DNA of 64,000 nucleotides. Source: Candidatus Poribacteria bacterium. GTDB taxonomy: Bacteria; Poribacteria; WGA-4E; WGA-3G. How positions within the stretch are numbered: the first letter of the stretch is position 1; each line of letters starts with the position of its first letter. A program made the position numbers and the translations under genes. The DNA is taken from contig JAPPBX010000031.1 in NCBI GenBank assembly GCA_026702755.1, positions 84,227 to 148,226 of the forward strand, written 5' to 3'. Below the pieces are notes generated by a model, which searched no databases, was not told the DNA's origin, and saw only the letters and a list, made by a program, of their open reading frames with translations. This document shows, in pieces, positions 42,837-52,700 of the stretch.

Positions 42837-43999
42837 GACGGAAGAATCGCCGCAAATCCAGCAATTGCCTGCTGTATCTCCGCTTCGGTGTGTGTCGCCA
42901 TGACGGTAAGCCTCAGGCGACTCGTGTCCGGCGGCACAGCCGGGGGACGGATCGCTGGCGCGAACACCCCCTCGGCAAGCAATGCTTCTGCGGTGCTTGT
43001 TGCTCGCTGCGGATTTCCCAGTACCACTGGAAGAATCTGTGTTTCGCTCGGCAATAGCGTGTAACCTAAATCAATCAACGCCTTTTTGAGGCACTCCGCG
43101 TGCGAGAACAGACGTTGCCGTAAATGCGGCGAAGAACGCATCACATTAAGCGCAGCATTCGCCGCTGCTAAGGTCGCGGGTGGCAGCCCCGTTGTGAAGA
43201 TGAAGCCCCGCGCTCTGTTAATAAGCAGTTCAATCAATGCGTGACTTCCGGCTATATATCCACCGAGTGCCCCAATCGCCTTGCTGAATGTACCCATCTG
43301 GATAATGGCTTCCCCTTCCAGTCCAAAGTGCGCAACGGTGCCGCTTCCATCCTCTCCCAACACGCCAAACCCGTGTGCGTCATCTAACAACACCATCGCC
43401 TCATGTTCTGCAGCGAGATCGCAAATATCGGGCAGGGGGGCAATATCGCCATCCATGCTAAAAACACCATCTGTCACGATGAGTCGCCGCCGAAACGTAG
43501 CAGACTCCGATAACAAGACCTTGAGGTGTTCCATATCGCAGTGCCGATAGACTTTTTTGGTGGCACGACTGAGGCGGCATCCGTCTATGATACTGGCGTG
43601 GTTAAGCGCATCGCTCAAGACGAGATCGCCTTCACCCGCAAGGACAGGGATAATACTCGTATTGGCAGCATAGCCGGAACTGAAAACAAGCGCGGCTTCG
43701 GTTCCCTTTGTCTTCGCAAGATTGGTTTCCAAAACCGTATAGAGTTCGTTATTCCCCGAAATGAGACGGGAACCACTTGCCCCGGTACCGAAAGTTTGTG
43801 TTGCTTCAACAGCAGCAGCGATAACCTTGGGATGCGTGCTCAACCCCAAATAGTTGTTTGAACCGAGCAACACAACGTTATGTCCATCAAGATTGATTGT
43901 CCCCGTTGGGGCACTCATGACGGTGCGTAGGTGGCGGCGTAAACCTGCTTGCTCCAGTGCTTCACATTCTGTGTCCAACCAGTCGTAGTTATACGTCAT
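42830..43999 (-). CDS. BioF/KBL-like alpha-oxoamine synthase
   Basis: 389 aa from the ATG at 43999 (MTYNYDWLDTECEALEQ). An upstream in-frame start at 44053 would be translated through a hairpin repeat and is rejected. Motifs of PLP fold type I alpha-oxoamine synthases are present: GSNNYLGLSTHP, GTGASGSRLISGNNELY, SDALNHASIIDGCRLS and the PLP-lysine site GTFSKAIGALGG. The family includes 8-amino-7-oxononanoate synthase (biotin), glycine C-acetyltransferase and serine palmitoyltransferase. No other biotin gene is near, so the exact reaction is open. Its stop lies in a half-repeat. Confidence 0.87.
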   Translation of the reverse strand: MTYNYDWLDTECEALEQAGLRRHLRTVMSAPTGTINLDGHNVVLLGSNNYLGLSTHPKVIAAAVEATQTFGTGASGSRLISGNNELYTVLETNLAKTKGTEAALVFSSGYAANTSIIPVLAGEGDLVLSDALNHASIIDGCRLSRATKKVYRHCDMEHLKVLLSESATFRRRLIVTDGVFSMDGDIAPLPDICDLAAEHEAMVLLDDAHGFGVLGEDGSGTVAHFGLEGEAIIQMGTFSKAIGALGGYIAGSHALIELLINRARGFIFTTGLPPATLAAANAALNVMRSSPHLRQRLFSHAECLKKALIDLGYTLLPSETQILPVVLGNPQRATSTAEALLAEGVFAPAIRPPAVPPDTSRLRLTVMATHTEAEIQQAIAGFAAILPSN

Positions 44000-44021
44000 A
44001 AAAAATAAATTCTGAAAACAA

Positions 44022-44040
44022 GCGAGGTAGCAAACCTCGC
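44022..44040. repeat. GC-rich hairpin upstream of the BioF-like gene
   Basis: GCGAGGT and ACCTCGC flank AGCAA, followed by CAGCGAGTGG. It fills the short gap between the isomerase and BioF-like genes and belongs to the CCAGC-tailed hairpin group. Confidence 0.55.
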
Positions 44041-44059
44041 CAGCGAGTGGCACGCCTGC

Positions 44060-44974
44060 CTATCCGATGAACTGTCTCAGAAAGATGTGGCTTTGGCTTA
44101 AAGCACGCTGCCGCGTCTCTAATGTCTCTTCATAAGCCCGATCTTCTACTTCAACACAGACGGCACCGTTATACCCGGTATCACTCAAAACGGAAAAGAA
44201 ACTGCCCCAATCGACATCGCCAAGTCCCGGCAGCTTCGGTGTATGATACGACAGAGGCGTTGCGAGGATGCCCACTTCATCAAGCTTTGCTTTGTCCAAT
44301 CGCACATCTTTCGCATGCACGTGGAAAATCCGATCAGCAAAGGTAACGAGTGGTTTTAAGTAGTCTATTTGGAGCCATATACAATGGGACGGATCGAAGT
44401 TAAGCCCGAAGTTGGGGGAAGGAATCTCCTCAAACATTCGTTCCCAAACTGCAGGACAATAGGCGAGGTTTTGCCCAGCGGGCCACTCGTCCTCTGTGAA
44501 GAACATGGGACAATTCTCAATACCGATACGGATACCGTGGTCGGAGGCGAATTGGATTAGAGGCTCCCATACCTTCTTAAAGCGGTGCCAATTCTCATCT
44601 ATTGTGCGCGTCTGGTCTCTACCAATGAACGAGTTTACGATGTCTACCGACAGACGTTCCGCTGCCAGAATCAGCTGCTTGAGGTGTTCGCTATAGATAG
44701 CTGCTTCCGTTTCGTCAGGTGTCAGCGGATTCGGGTAGTAGCCTAAGCCGCTGATTGTTATCCCCGCATCCGAGACACATTGCAGGATTCCATCCACTTC
44801 CGCATCGGAAAGTGTCGCTACGTCAACGTGCGTAACGCCTGCATAACGCCGTTCCGCTTTCCCTTTGGGCCAGCACATCAATTCGACGCAATCATAACCG
44901 GTGTCAGCAGCGAATTGGACGACCTGCGCCAACGTCTGCTCCGGCAAAATTGCACTTACAAATCCAAGTTTCAT
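44060..44974 (-). CDS. Sugar phosphate isomerase/epimerase-like TIM barrel
   Basis: 304 aa. AP_endonuc_2/xylose-isomerase-like features are visible: [20 protein letters not shown] with DCVELMCWP at the start of the barrel, and metal ligands in [10 protein letters not shown] (Glu), [10 protein letters not shown] (Asp, His), [10 protein letters not shown] (His, Asp) and VCVEVEDR (Glu). Enzymes of this fold isomerise or epimerise sugars and inositols and are frequent partners of Gfo/Idh/MocA oxidoreductases, two of which lie nearby in this window. AGAGGTTACATA precedes the ATG. It is divergent from the PhyH operon. Confidence 0.85.
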   Translation of the reverse strand: MKLGFVSAILPEQTLAQVVQFAADTGYDCVELMCWPKGKAERRYAGVTHVDVATLSDAEVDGILQCVSDAGITISGLGYYPNPLTPDETEAAIYSEHLKQLILAAERLSVDIVNSFIGRDQTRTIDENWHRFKKVWEPLIQFASDHGIRIGIENCPMFFTEDEWPAGQNLAYCPAVWERMFEEIPSPNFGLNFDPSHCIWLQIDYLKPLVTFADRIFHVHAKDVRLDKAKLDEVGILATPLSYHTPKLPGLGDVDWGSFFSVLSDTGYNGAVCVEVEDRAYEETLETRQRALSQSHIFLRQFIG

Positions 44975-45061
44975 TATGTAACCTCTTTTCGTTTTTGGAC
45001 ATTTTACTACAGAAAGGTGCAGCTCGCAAGTGCATATTGAGATTGCTCCATTCAGGGAGTC

Positions 45062-45077
45062 GGGATTCGGAAATCCC
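45062..45077. repeat. Short GGGATT/AATCCC hairpin
   Basis: GGGATT and AATCCC surround CGGA, followed by TCCTACAG. It lies upstream of the promoter at 45117 and resembles the hairpin at about 2960. Confidence 0.45.
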
Positions 45078-45116
45078 TCCTACAGAAGGATTGAATGACT
45101 CCGCTGAGAAAAACGT

Positions 45117-45145
45117 TTGACAAAAATAAAAATCGCCCGTATAAT
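45117..45145 (+). promoter_or_regulatory. Perfect-consensus sigma-70 promoter of the dioxygenase operon
   Basis: TTGACA (45117-45122) and TATAAT (45140-45145) are separated by exactly 17 bases. It drives at least the two PhyH-like genes (first ATG at 45208) and probably the Gfo/Idh gene. Confidence 0.8.
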
Positions 45146-45207
45146 TCTCGCGCAAACGGTCAGTGGACTTTATCAACATACGTCAATTACAGACGGAGAG
45201 GGGCATA

Positions 45208-46023
45208 ATGACACCCAAACAGCGATACCTTTTTGACTTAACAGGGTACATCCACCTCAAAAACGTCCTCAGTGATGAAGAATTGAAAAACGCCCAGGAT
45301 GCGGTCGAGCGATGCGTCCAAACGCCAGAAGATGAACTTCCGCCCGGTATTAGTTATGGCGGTGGTGGCTATTCCAACGGTTTCTCGTTCGACAAATCGC
45401 TTGAGGCACTCACACTTCACCCGAAAACATGGCCAATTGTGAAGGAACTCACCGGTAATAAACCTCGTTTTAATCGAGGCAGTCTCGTTGCCAAAAGGCC
45501 AGAACATGATCAGGTTATCGGCAAGTTGCACTGTGCGCGTGAAGATTGTGGATGGCAGACGCGTCGCCATGATGTCAGGGATGGACGGGTTCATTGCAAC
45601 GACTTCGTTGTTTTCTTTTATTTCGCCGATGTCCTTCCCGGCGATGGGGGTTTAGTCGTACTACCGGGTTCCCACAAAGCGAAATTTGAACGTCCAGAGG
45701 GGCTCTTCTTCCCGGATCCAGAGAACCCACCGGACGAACTCCATCCGGCGTTAGTTAACGTGACAGCGCGCGCTGGCGATGCGATTGTCCTGTCCGAACT
45801 GCTGACGCACGGAGTCCTCATCTGGAAACCGAAGGATCGATATCGAAGGTTCCTCATCTTGCGTTACAAAACACAGTTTTTCCAAGATGCCAGAGGACAC
45901 CGGGACCCATTTCCACCTGAAGTAATGAAACGACTTTCCCCCGAAACCCTTGAACTTTCACAACCCGCATCTTATACACATATCAAGGATATTGTCAAAA
46001 GTGAACATGTCCAACTCACCTAA
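45208..46023 (+). CDS. PhyH-like Fe(II)/2-oxoglutarate oxygenase, copy 1
   Basis: 271 aa from the ATG at 45208, behind GGAGAGGGG; the earlier in-frame ATG at 45163 has no such site and adds a non-conserved lead. The phytanoyl-CoA dioxygenase fold is clear: FDLTGYIHLKNVLS at the N-terminus, GDGGLVVLPGSHKAKFERP and a distal LLTHGVL with His201, then RRFLILRY for 2-oxoglutarate binding. The first metal motif is HCA (His108-Cys-Ala110) where hydroxylases have HxD. The missing Asp resembles Fe/2-oxoglutarate halogenases. The reaction is therefore open. It is followed 12 bases later by a paralog. Confidence 0.85.
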   Translation: MTPKQRYLFDLTGYIHLKNVLSDEELKNAQDAVERCVQTPEDELPPGISYGGGGYSNGFSFDKSLEALTLHPKTWPIVKELTGNKPRFNRGSLVAKRPEHDQVIGKLHCAREDCGWQTRRHDVRDGRVHCNDFVVFFYFADVLPGDGGLVVLPGSHKAKFERPEGLFFPDPENPPDELHPALVNVTARAGDAIVLSELLTHGVLIWKPKDRYRRFLILRYKTQFFQDARGHRDPFPPEVMKRLSPETLELSQPASYTHIKDIVKSEHVQLT

Positions 46024-46035
46024 AAGGAACGAAAA

Positions 46036-46875
46036 ATGACACCAGAACAACGTTATCTATTTGACGTTACAGGCTATTTACACATCAAAGGGGCAGTCAA
46101 AGGGGATGCCCTCAAGGAGGCACAAGAGGCTGTGGATCGATATATTCATACGCCCCTTGATGAACGTCCCGAAGAATTTACGACGCGTCCCCGCGACTTA
46201 GAACCCGGCAAAGGTGGAAGATACGAACACGGATTCGCCTTTGACCGTTCACTTGAGGCGATGACGGTGCATCCGGCTATCTGGCCCCTTATCAAAGAGT
46301 TCACCTTCGATAAGCCGCGGTTTGTTACTGGCACTCTCACCCTTGAACAGCACAATCCGGACAGACTCGCGATGGGAACAAATCCAGCAGGTTTGCACTG
46401 CGCACGCGAGGGACGGCACTGGCTCACCCGCTATGAAGTTCAGAATAGCCAGATCTACTGCAACGACTTCGTGGCGTTCTTCTATTTGACAGATGTGGAG
46501 CCCGGCGACGGTGGGCTTATCGTCATCCCGGGTTCGCATAAGAGCAAATTCGAGAGACCTGAAGACCTTCTCACCCCAGGCCCCGACGGCATTGATCCTG
46601 AACCAGATGATGTTTTCACCAATCTCACACCTAAGGCGGGTGATTTTCTCGTCATCTCTGAACTCTTGACGCACGGTGTCTTACGGTGGAAACCGAAGGA
46701 TCGAGACAGACGTTTCCTTATTCTCCGCTATCGTCCGCAATACGACGGTAAGCAAAGTTTACCAGAGAAAATCGTCAACCGTTTAACACCTGAAGTTCAA
46801 GAACTCGTGCAAACGGCATCCTATGGACATACAAAAGAGATCGTCAAACAAGACGTTGTGAAGTTGACAGTTTAG
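46036..46875 (+). CDS. PhyH-like Fe(II)/2-oxoglutarate oxygenase, copy 2
   Basis: 279 aa, clear paralog of the preceding protein (MTPEQRYLFDVTGYLHIKGA). It keeps YCNDFVAFFYLTDVEPGDGG, GSHKSKFERPEDLL, the distal His213 in LLTHGVL, and RRFLILRY. It also has HCA (His121-Cys-Ala123) instead of HxD. An AAAAGGAACG ribosome-binding site and the 12-base gap show co-translation. Two diverged copies in one operon may form a heteromer or act on related substrates; this is inference. The Gfo/Idh gene is 64 bases further on. Confidence 0.85.
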   Translation: MTPEQRYLFDVTGYLHIKGAVKGDALKEAQEAVDRYIHTPLDERPEEFTTRPRDLEPGKGGRYEHGFAFDRSLEAMTVHPAIWPLIKEFTFDKPRFVTGTLTLEQHNPDRLAMGTNPAGLHCAREGRHWLTRYEVQNSQIYCNDFVAFFYLTDVEPGDGGLIVIPGSHKSKFERPEDLLTPGPDGIDPEPDDVFTNLTPKAGDFLVISELLTHGVLRWKPKDRDRRFLILRYRPQYDGKQSLPEKIVNRLTPEVQELVQTASYGHTKEIVKQDVVKLTV

Positions 46876-46939
46876 CGGAAACTTTTCACGATAGGAACAA
46901 TCTCCTGATCTCAACAGCGAAACGCAATGGAGGAATCCA

Positions 46940-47980
46940 ATGGGAACACAATACCGTGTTTGTATTGTTGGCTGTGGCAGAATGGGTGGTACAATTGATG
47001 AGGAAGTCCGTGCGACACCACACGGCGCGTTACCCTATTCGCACGCAGCGGGATATACTGCTTTCGAGCGGACAGAACTTGTCGCCGCCGCAGATGTGGT
47101 CGAAGAGAAGGCACAATACGTCTGCAACAAATGGGAGATACCGAAGTACTACTTAGATTATCGCGAGATGATCGTTGAAGAAAAACCGGATATTGTCAGC
47201 ATCGCCACACGTCCCGGCAACCATGCCGAGATTACAGAATTTGCTGCTGAAAACGGTGTGAAGGGTATCTATTGCGACAAACCGCTTTGTGCTTCTATGG
47301 AAGAGGCAGACGCAATGGTGGAAGTCTGCGAGAAACACAATATCAAATTCAACCTCGGCACGCAGCGGCGTTACACGCCGGGATACATCAAAATGCGTGA
47401 GATTCTCGAAAGCGGTGAACTTGGCGACAGACGTTCTATCATCGCCTATAGCGGGGGTTCTGCGCTTTGGGGATATACGCACGCCGCGGATATGCTCCTC
47501 TTCTTAGCAAGCGATTCTCCAATAGAATACGTGCAAGGCAACGTTGCTGTGGACGACGCTGACTTTGAGGACAACCGCACGGAATCCGATCCGGGCATCG
47601 TAATGGGATTCATCCGTTTTCAGAATGGTATCAACGGTATCAGTATCCCCGGCACGGCTTACGAATTTGAGGTGAATTGTAGCGACGGCACAGTGCGTGC
47701 GCTCAATAATGGACTCGGTTTTCACCTCCGTAAACGGCAAGGGCAGTTTAACGAGATTTTGGAAACGCAATTCCCGCCTTATGAACGGAAAAGCGGTACT
47801 GTCGGTTGTATTGAAGACATCGTTGATGCGATTGACACCGATACCGAGACACAAGGCAATATTCATCTTGCACACCGAAGCACCGAGATGGTCTTCGCAA
47901 TTGTTGATTCACAACGACAGCAAGGTATACGGGTGCCGATGCCGATGGAAAACCGAGGGCTTTATCTCGGAAGGTGGTAA
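46940..47980 (+). CDS. Gfo/Idh/MocA-family NAD(P)-dependent oxidoreductase
   Basis: 346 aa. The Rossmann motif VGCGRMGG is close to the N-terminus, and the family's EKP motif appears as YCDKPLCASMEEAD (Asp in place of Glu). The C-terminal GFO_IDH_MocA domain includes GSALWGYTHAADMLLF. These enzymes oxidise or reduce sugars, inositols and related polyols with NAD(P). GGAGGAATCC precedes the ATG. The operon context (two oxygenases, an isomerase divergently) suggests a catabolic pathway for a modified sugar or similar ligand. Substrate is unknown. Confidence 0.88.
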   Translation: MGTQYRVCIVGCGRMGGTIDEEVRATPHGALPYSHAAGYTAFERTELVAAADVVEEKAQYVCNKWEIPKYYLDYREMIVEEKPDIVSIATRPGNHAEITEFAAENGVKGIYCDKPLCASMEEADAMVEVCEKHNIKFNLGTQRRYTPGYIKMREILESGELGDRRSIIAYSGGSALWGYTHAADMLLFLASDSPIEYVQGNVAVDDADFEDNRTESDPGIVMGFIRFQNGINGISIPGTAYEFEVNCSDGTVRALNNGLGFHLRKRQGQFNEILETQFPPYERKSGTVGCIEDIVDAIDTDTETQGNIHLAHRSTEMVFAIVDSQRQQGIRVPMPMENRGLYLGRW

Positions 47981-47989
47981 AACTATTAT

Positions 47990-48033
47990 CTGAATCAGGA
48001 TTTGCAGGATTTTAGGATTGCCAGGATAAAAGG
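47990..48033. repeat. GGAT-periodic short repeat
   Basis: TGAATCAGGATTTGCAGGAT is followed by TTTAGGATTGCCAGGATAAA. The spacing of AGGAT units and the leading CTGAATC are shared with the repeat at about 3052. Confidence 0.5.
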
Positions 48034-48050
48034 AGGGTAGTACAAAACCG

Positions 48051-48818
48051 ATGCTTAGAAAATTTTATGTTTTGACATGCATTGTCGGCGTGGGTTTTCT
48101 GCTAACGTATGCCCCAACGGTGCCAAGCGGCGAGTCGCAATCAGAGACCGCGGCTACACGTCCAGCGAGTACGCGCTATGAACAGCGCACACCCAGCCGA
48201 GACGGAATTGGCAAATTCTATATGGGACGTGAAATCTCTCGCGTAATGGGGCACCAAGGTGCGGAATGGTTGGAACGTCCGGAACGTGAACGCGAAGAGA
48301 TGCCGAACCGCCTCGTTGAGTTGCTGAAACTCAAAGAGGGGGATGTTGTTGCGGATATCGGTATTGGCACAGGCTATATCGCTCGGAAAATCTCACCGAA
48401 AATCGGTGAGACAGGAATCATCTACGGCGTTGAAATTCAGCAGGAGATGCTTGACATTCTTGCTGAGAAGATGGCAGAAGAAGGTATTACCAACATCAAA
48501 GGGGTTTTAGGCACGATTACCGATCCGAAACTGCCGCCGAATTCGGTTGATCTCGCCATTATGGTGGATGTTTATCATGAGTTTTCGCATCCTTATGAGA
48601 TGATGCAGAATATCTGTCGTGGTCTCAAAATAGGTGGTAGGGTGGCTTTTGTGGAATATCGCTTGGAAGATGATAATGTACCGATCAAGCGTTTGCACAA
48701 GATGAGCGAATTGCAGGTGATTAAAGAGGCGACACCCCACCCGCTTTCTTGGGTAGAGACACTTGACGATCTACCGTGGCAGCATGTTATTATTTTTGAG
48801 AAGATTGGTGGGCAATAG
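48051..48818 (+). CDS. SAM methyltransferase with an N-terminal export signal
   Basis: 255 aa. The first 25 residues are a hydrophobic signal-like segment (FYVLTCIVGVGFLLTYAPTV). Then comes a class I methyltransferase domain: motif I VVADIGIGTGYIARKIS, an acidic VEIQQEMLDI and VDLAIMVDVYHEFSHPYEMM. The linker holds FYMGREISRVMGHQGAEWLE, a stretch often seen in PVC-group proteins of this type. SAM is cytosolic, so an exported or tethered methyltransferase is unexpected; the signal may be an anchor. The ribosome-binding site AGGAGGG is 13 bases from the ATG. Substrate is unknown. Confidence 0.8.
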   Translation: MLRKFYVLTCIVGVGFLLTYAPTVPSGESQSETAATRPASTRYEQRTPSRDGIGKFYMGREISRVMGHQGAEWLERPEREREEMPNRLVELLKLKEGDVVADIGIGTGYIARKISPKIGETGIIYGVEIQQEMLDILAEKMAEEGITNIKGVLGTITDPKLPPNSVDLAIMVDVYHEFSHPYEMMQNICRGLKIGGRVAFVEYRLEDDNVPIKRLHKMSELQVIKEATPHPLSWVETLDDLPWQHVIIFEKIGGQ

Positions 48819-48836
48819 ACAGATTACATCGGTATT

Positions 48837-49460
48837 TTACTCGGCGGATGTCTTCCGAGAAAGCCTGTTTGCCGCTTTAAAGACAGAATCAATCGCACCA
48901 AATAGGACAGGCAAATTATCCACGCTAAAACTCGTTCGATTTTGGGTGAAGGTTTCGTTGATAAGATGCCCAATCTGCCACAACGTGCCGTCGCTGACAA
49001 TACCATACACAGGATGTTCCATATCCTGATTTATCTTTTGCGCGGCGACTAACTCCGCTAAACATTGTCCCCAGCCTTGTTCAAAGTCGTTCTTCTTCGC
49101 CTCAACGAGTATTATCAACGGAGTGCCTACAATGAGCTTGCCCAATTCGGATCTTGTTGAGACAAAGTAATCGGGCGTGCCGCTCAGCGTTTCATCGTAG
49201 GCAAGGGGTTCCTTTATCCAGAGGGCGTAGTGTTTAGCGTACTTTTTGTAGACCTCTCGCAAAATGGGAAAGATAACAGCTTCACACCTCGCTCCCTCGG
49301 AAGCAAAAATAGGAATGTACTGTCTGCTAAATTCCAATTCTTGCAGAAATTGTTCCGAAGGTGACACGTTTTTTTCAATCTTTATAAAATCATTTTCGAT
49401 GTGTCGGATGCCAAATTTTTTCTGAACGTCAGGGATCGTCTTGAAATCACTAAATGCCAT
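48837..49460 (-). CDS. PD-(D/E)XK nuclease-like protein of unknown function
   Basis: 207 aa. The pattern SGTPDYFVS, then LIILVEAKKNDFEQGWGQCL, places an acidic residue and an ExK about 25 residues apart, the core of the PD-(D/E)XK fold. The rest includes PVYGIVSDGTLWQIGHL. Proteins of this type are widely found as stand-alone genes of unknown role, some in mobile or defence regions. It converges on the methyltransferase gene with an 18-base gap. Nuclease fold is inferred from spacing; activity is unproven. Confidence 0.6.
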   Translation of the reverse strand: MAFSDFKTIPDVQKKFGIRHIENDFIKIEKNVSPSEQFLQELEFSRQYIPIFASEGARCEAVIFPILREVYKKYAKHYALWIKEPLAYDETLSGTPDYFVSTRSELGKLIVGTPLIILVEAKKNDFEQGWGQCLAELVAAQKINQDMEHPVYGIVSDGTLWQIGHLINETFTQNRTSFSVDNLPVLFGAIDSVFKAANRLSRKTSAE

Positions 49461-49613
49461 TGTGGAATCCTCGAACTGCCTGCCAATTACGGCATCTGAA
49501 TGTTCATCAAAGCGTGCTGACTGGTGTGAGCAACAATGAAAAAATGTATTAACTTAGGTAATCCCCGTTGAGAACATTGTAGGACAATTTTTTGAAATTG
49601 TCAAGAAAAATGT

Positions 49614-49642
49614 TTGACAAAAGCGCAACCGTACCGTAAAAT
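49614..49642 (+). promoter_or_regulatory. Strong sigma-70 promoter of the DUF1549/DUF1501 genes
   Basis: TTGACA (49614-49619) and TAAAAT (49637-49642) are 17 bases apart. The preferred GTG start lies about 120 bases downstream. The 302-base gap upstream (49461-49762) contains this promoter and no gene I can support. Confidence 0.65.
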
Positions 49643-49762
49643 ATAACAACATTGCTAAACCTTTTGGTTAATGAAGCGTCACAATTGCTAATTGTTATAG
49701 CAAGTTGCAGCGTGCGTTTTTATGTTATGCTGCCTACAACGCTGAAAAGGGAGAGAATTCCT

Positions 49763-52700
49763 GTGAAGATCGCTAACACTACGATTCCACTAATAGCTCT
49801 ATTGGCGTGTTTCTGCCTCGCCGTGTTAGGACTATCCACGGCATCTGCAGAACATCACGAAACGGAACAAGCGAATATAAATTACAATCTCGACATCCGT
49901 CCGATTCTTGCGAACAATTGCTATGCCTGCCATGGACCGGATGCCAAGGCTCGACAGGCTAATCTGCGGCTTGATACGAAAGCGGGAGCATTCTCTGAAC
50001 CGAGCGGTTACCCGATAATCGTCCCCAATAAACCGGAAGAGAGTGAACTCCATCTCCGCATCATATCCGATGATGACACCTACCGCATGCCCCCAGCGGG
50101 CTTCAATAAGACCCTGACACCGGAGCAGATCGAAGCCATCACACAATGGATTCGCGAAGGTGCGAAATGGGAAGAGCACTGGGCGTTCACCACACCAGTC
50201 AGCCAGACACCACCGGATGTGAAGAACGATGGTTGGGTCAGAAATCCGATTGATGCCTTCATCCTCTCACGCCTTGAAAAGGAAGGCTTACAACCCGCAA
50301 GTGAAGCCGATAAACGGACGCTCATCCGCCGCCTAAGTTTTGATCTTACTGGCTTACCACCAACACGCGAAGAGATCCATCAATTCCTCGCAGACGATTC
50401 ACCCGACGCTTACGAAAAAGTTATTGATGCTTTCATGGCAAAGCCCGAATACGGCGAGCACCTTGCACGCTTCTGGCTCGATGTCGCACGCTACGGCGAT
50501 ACGCACGGACTCCATTTAGATAACTACCGTGAAATGTGGCCCTATCGCGATTGGGTTATTGAGGCATTTACCAAAAATATGCCGTTCGATCAGTTCACGA
50601 TTGAGCAGTTGGCAGGGGACCTCTTACCAGAACCGACGCTTGAACAAAAGATCGCCACCGGCTTTAACAGATGCCACGTCACGACAAGTGAAGGCGGTTC
50701 GATTGATGAGGAATACTATGTTCAGTACGCGATCGACAGAGCCGACACCACCTCCAGCGTCTGGATGGGATTAACTGTCGGATGCGCGCAGTGCCACGAT
50801 CATAAATACGATCCGATCACGCAGAAGGAATTCTATCAACTCTACGCCTATTTCAATAATATCACTGAAAATGCGATGGATGGCAACCGTAAGGATTCAC
50901 CCCCGGTTGTGAAGTTACCGACCCCGGAGCAGGAAGCAGAACTCGCCGCGTTTGATGAACAGATCACCGAGTTAGATGCACAGACTAAAGCACCTATCCC
51001 GGAGCTCGATGCGACGCAAATCGCTTGGGAAAACAGGATACCGCATTGGACAACACTGAAACCGACCTCGCTCTCCTCAAAAGGTGGGGCGACGCTCGAA
51101 GTCTTAGAGGATAACTCTATATTAGCCAGCGGCACCAATCCCGAACAGGAAACCTATGAGGTTATTGTAGACCTACCGCCCGGCAAATGGAGTGCGGTGC
51201 GATTAGAAGGTATCAAGCACGAATCCTTGCCGAAAGGTGGAATCGGTAGAAGTAGTAACGGTAACGTCGTCTTGACCGACTTCGCGCTTTTCATTGCGCC
51301 ACCCGCACCGGATGATAGCGAGACACCTGCCGAAACGGAAAGCACCGATACCGAGGCTAATGCTGAAACGCAAGCAGAAGCAGGAAGCACCGTTGATGCT
51401 GACACTGAAGAAGCACAAGCAGAAAATACGCCTGCCGCCGAGACCGAAACTGAAGCGGAAACGGAAAGTGAAACCACCGCTGACACTGAAGCGGAAGGCA
51501 CACCGACAGATGATGCAAGCGTGGAAGGCGAAACCGAAAGCACTGACCCCGACGATCCATGGACACCTATCCAAGTCGTGCAAGCCTGGGCGGACCACGA
51601 GCAAGTCATGGGTGAAGGCAATCTCGGTGGTGTCATCGCAAACGCTATTGACGATAAACCCGAGACTGGATGGGCACTCGACAGAAGAAACCAAAATCGA
51701 CAAGCGATCTTTCTTGTCGCTGCGCCCTTTGGAACGGAAGGCGGTCAGTTGAAAATTCGTCTGAAGCATGAGTTTGACCTACGTCAGAAGCAATTAGGGC
51801 GATTCCGACTTGCGCTCACAGATGCAGCAACGATTTACCCCATCGGTTCTAAGATAGGATTAGGAAACTGGCACGCTGCGGGTCCGTTCACCGCTGAACA
51901 CGGTAATCTCGCCTTCTATCAGGTCTACGAACCCGAAACGAAAAACGTCAACACAGGGGCTACTTATGAGGTGAACGGTAAGACCATCAAGTGGGAGCAG
52001 CAGACACACTGGGTTGACGAACAGGTACATAACGATATTGTCGGTGAAAACAGTGCGACCTATCTCTTCCGAAACATATCTTCTGTCACACAACAGAAAG
52101 CACTTTTGCACATCGGGAGCAACGATGCCCTGAAGGTTTGGATGAACGGCACTGAACTCCTCGCCAAAAATGTCCAACGAGATGCTGCCGCCGATCAAGA
52201 ACAGGTACAGGTCAATCTCAAGCCGGGTAACAATACCCTACTTCTGAAAGTTGTCAACTATTCAGGGCCTTCTGGCTTCTACTTCCGTCTCGAAAGCGCG
52301 CCACCGATGATTCCATCAAATATTGTCGATATCGCTGGCACATCTCGCGGCGAACGTGAGACTGCACAGAAAGACCAAATTCGGGATTATTATCGAAGGA
52401 ATATCCCACTTGATAAGACAGTCAATGAAAATGCACAGCGCGCATTCGCAGATCTGAAAGATCTATTCGCTGACTTATCAGAGGTCCAGGGAAAGCGGAA
52501 TACACTCGATGGGTCACTCACAACTACACTCGTGATGCAAGAACGAGAGGAACCGAGAGGTGCCTACGTTTTAGCACGTGGTGAATACCAAAACCGAGAG
52601 GAACAGGTTTATCCGCAAACCCCGGCAATACTATCACCGATGCCGGAAGATACAGCACCGAACCGTCTCGGCTTTGCCAAGTGGCTGCTTTCACCGGAAC

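Noticed and set aside
43999..44053. Longer N-terminus for the BioF-like protein
   Set aside because: The added residues are encoded by a hairpin repeat; the downstream ATG gives the conserved family start.
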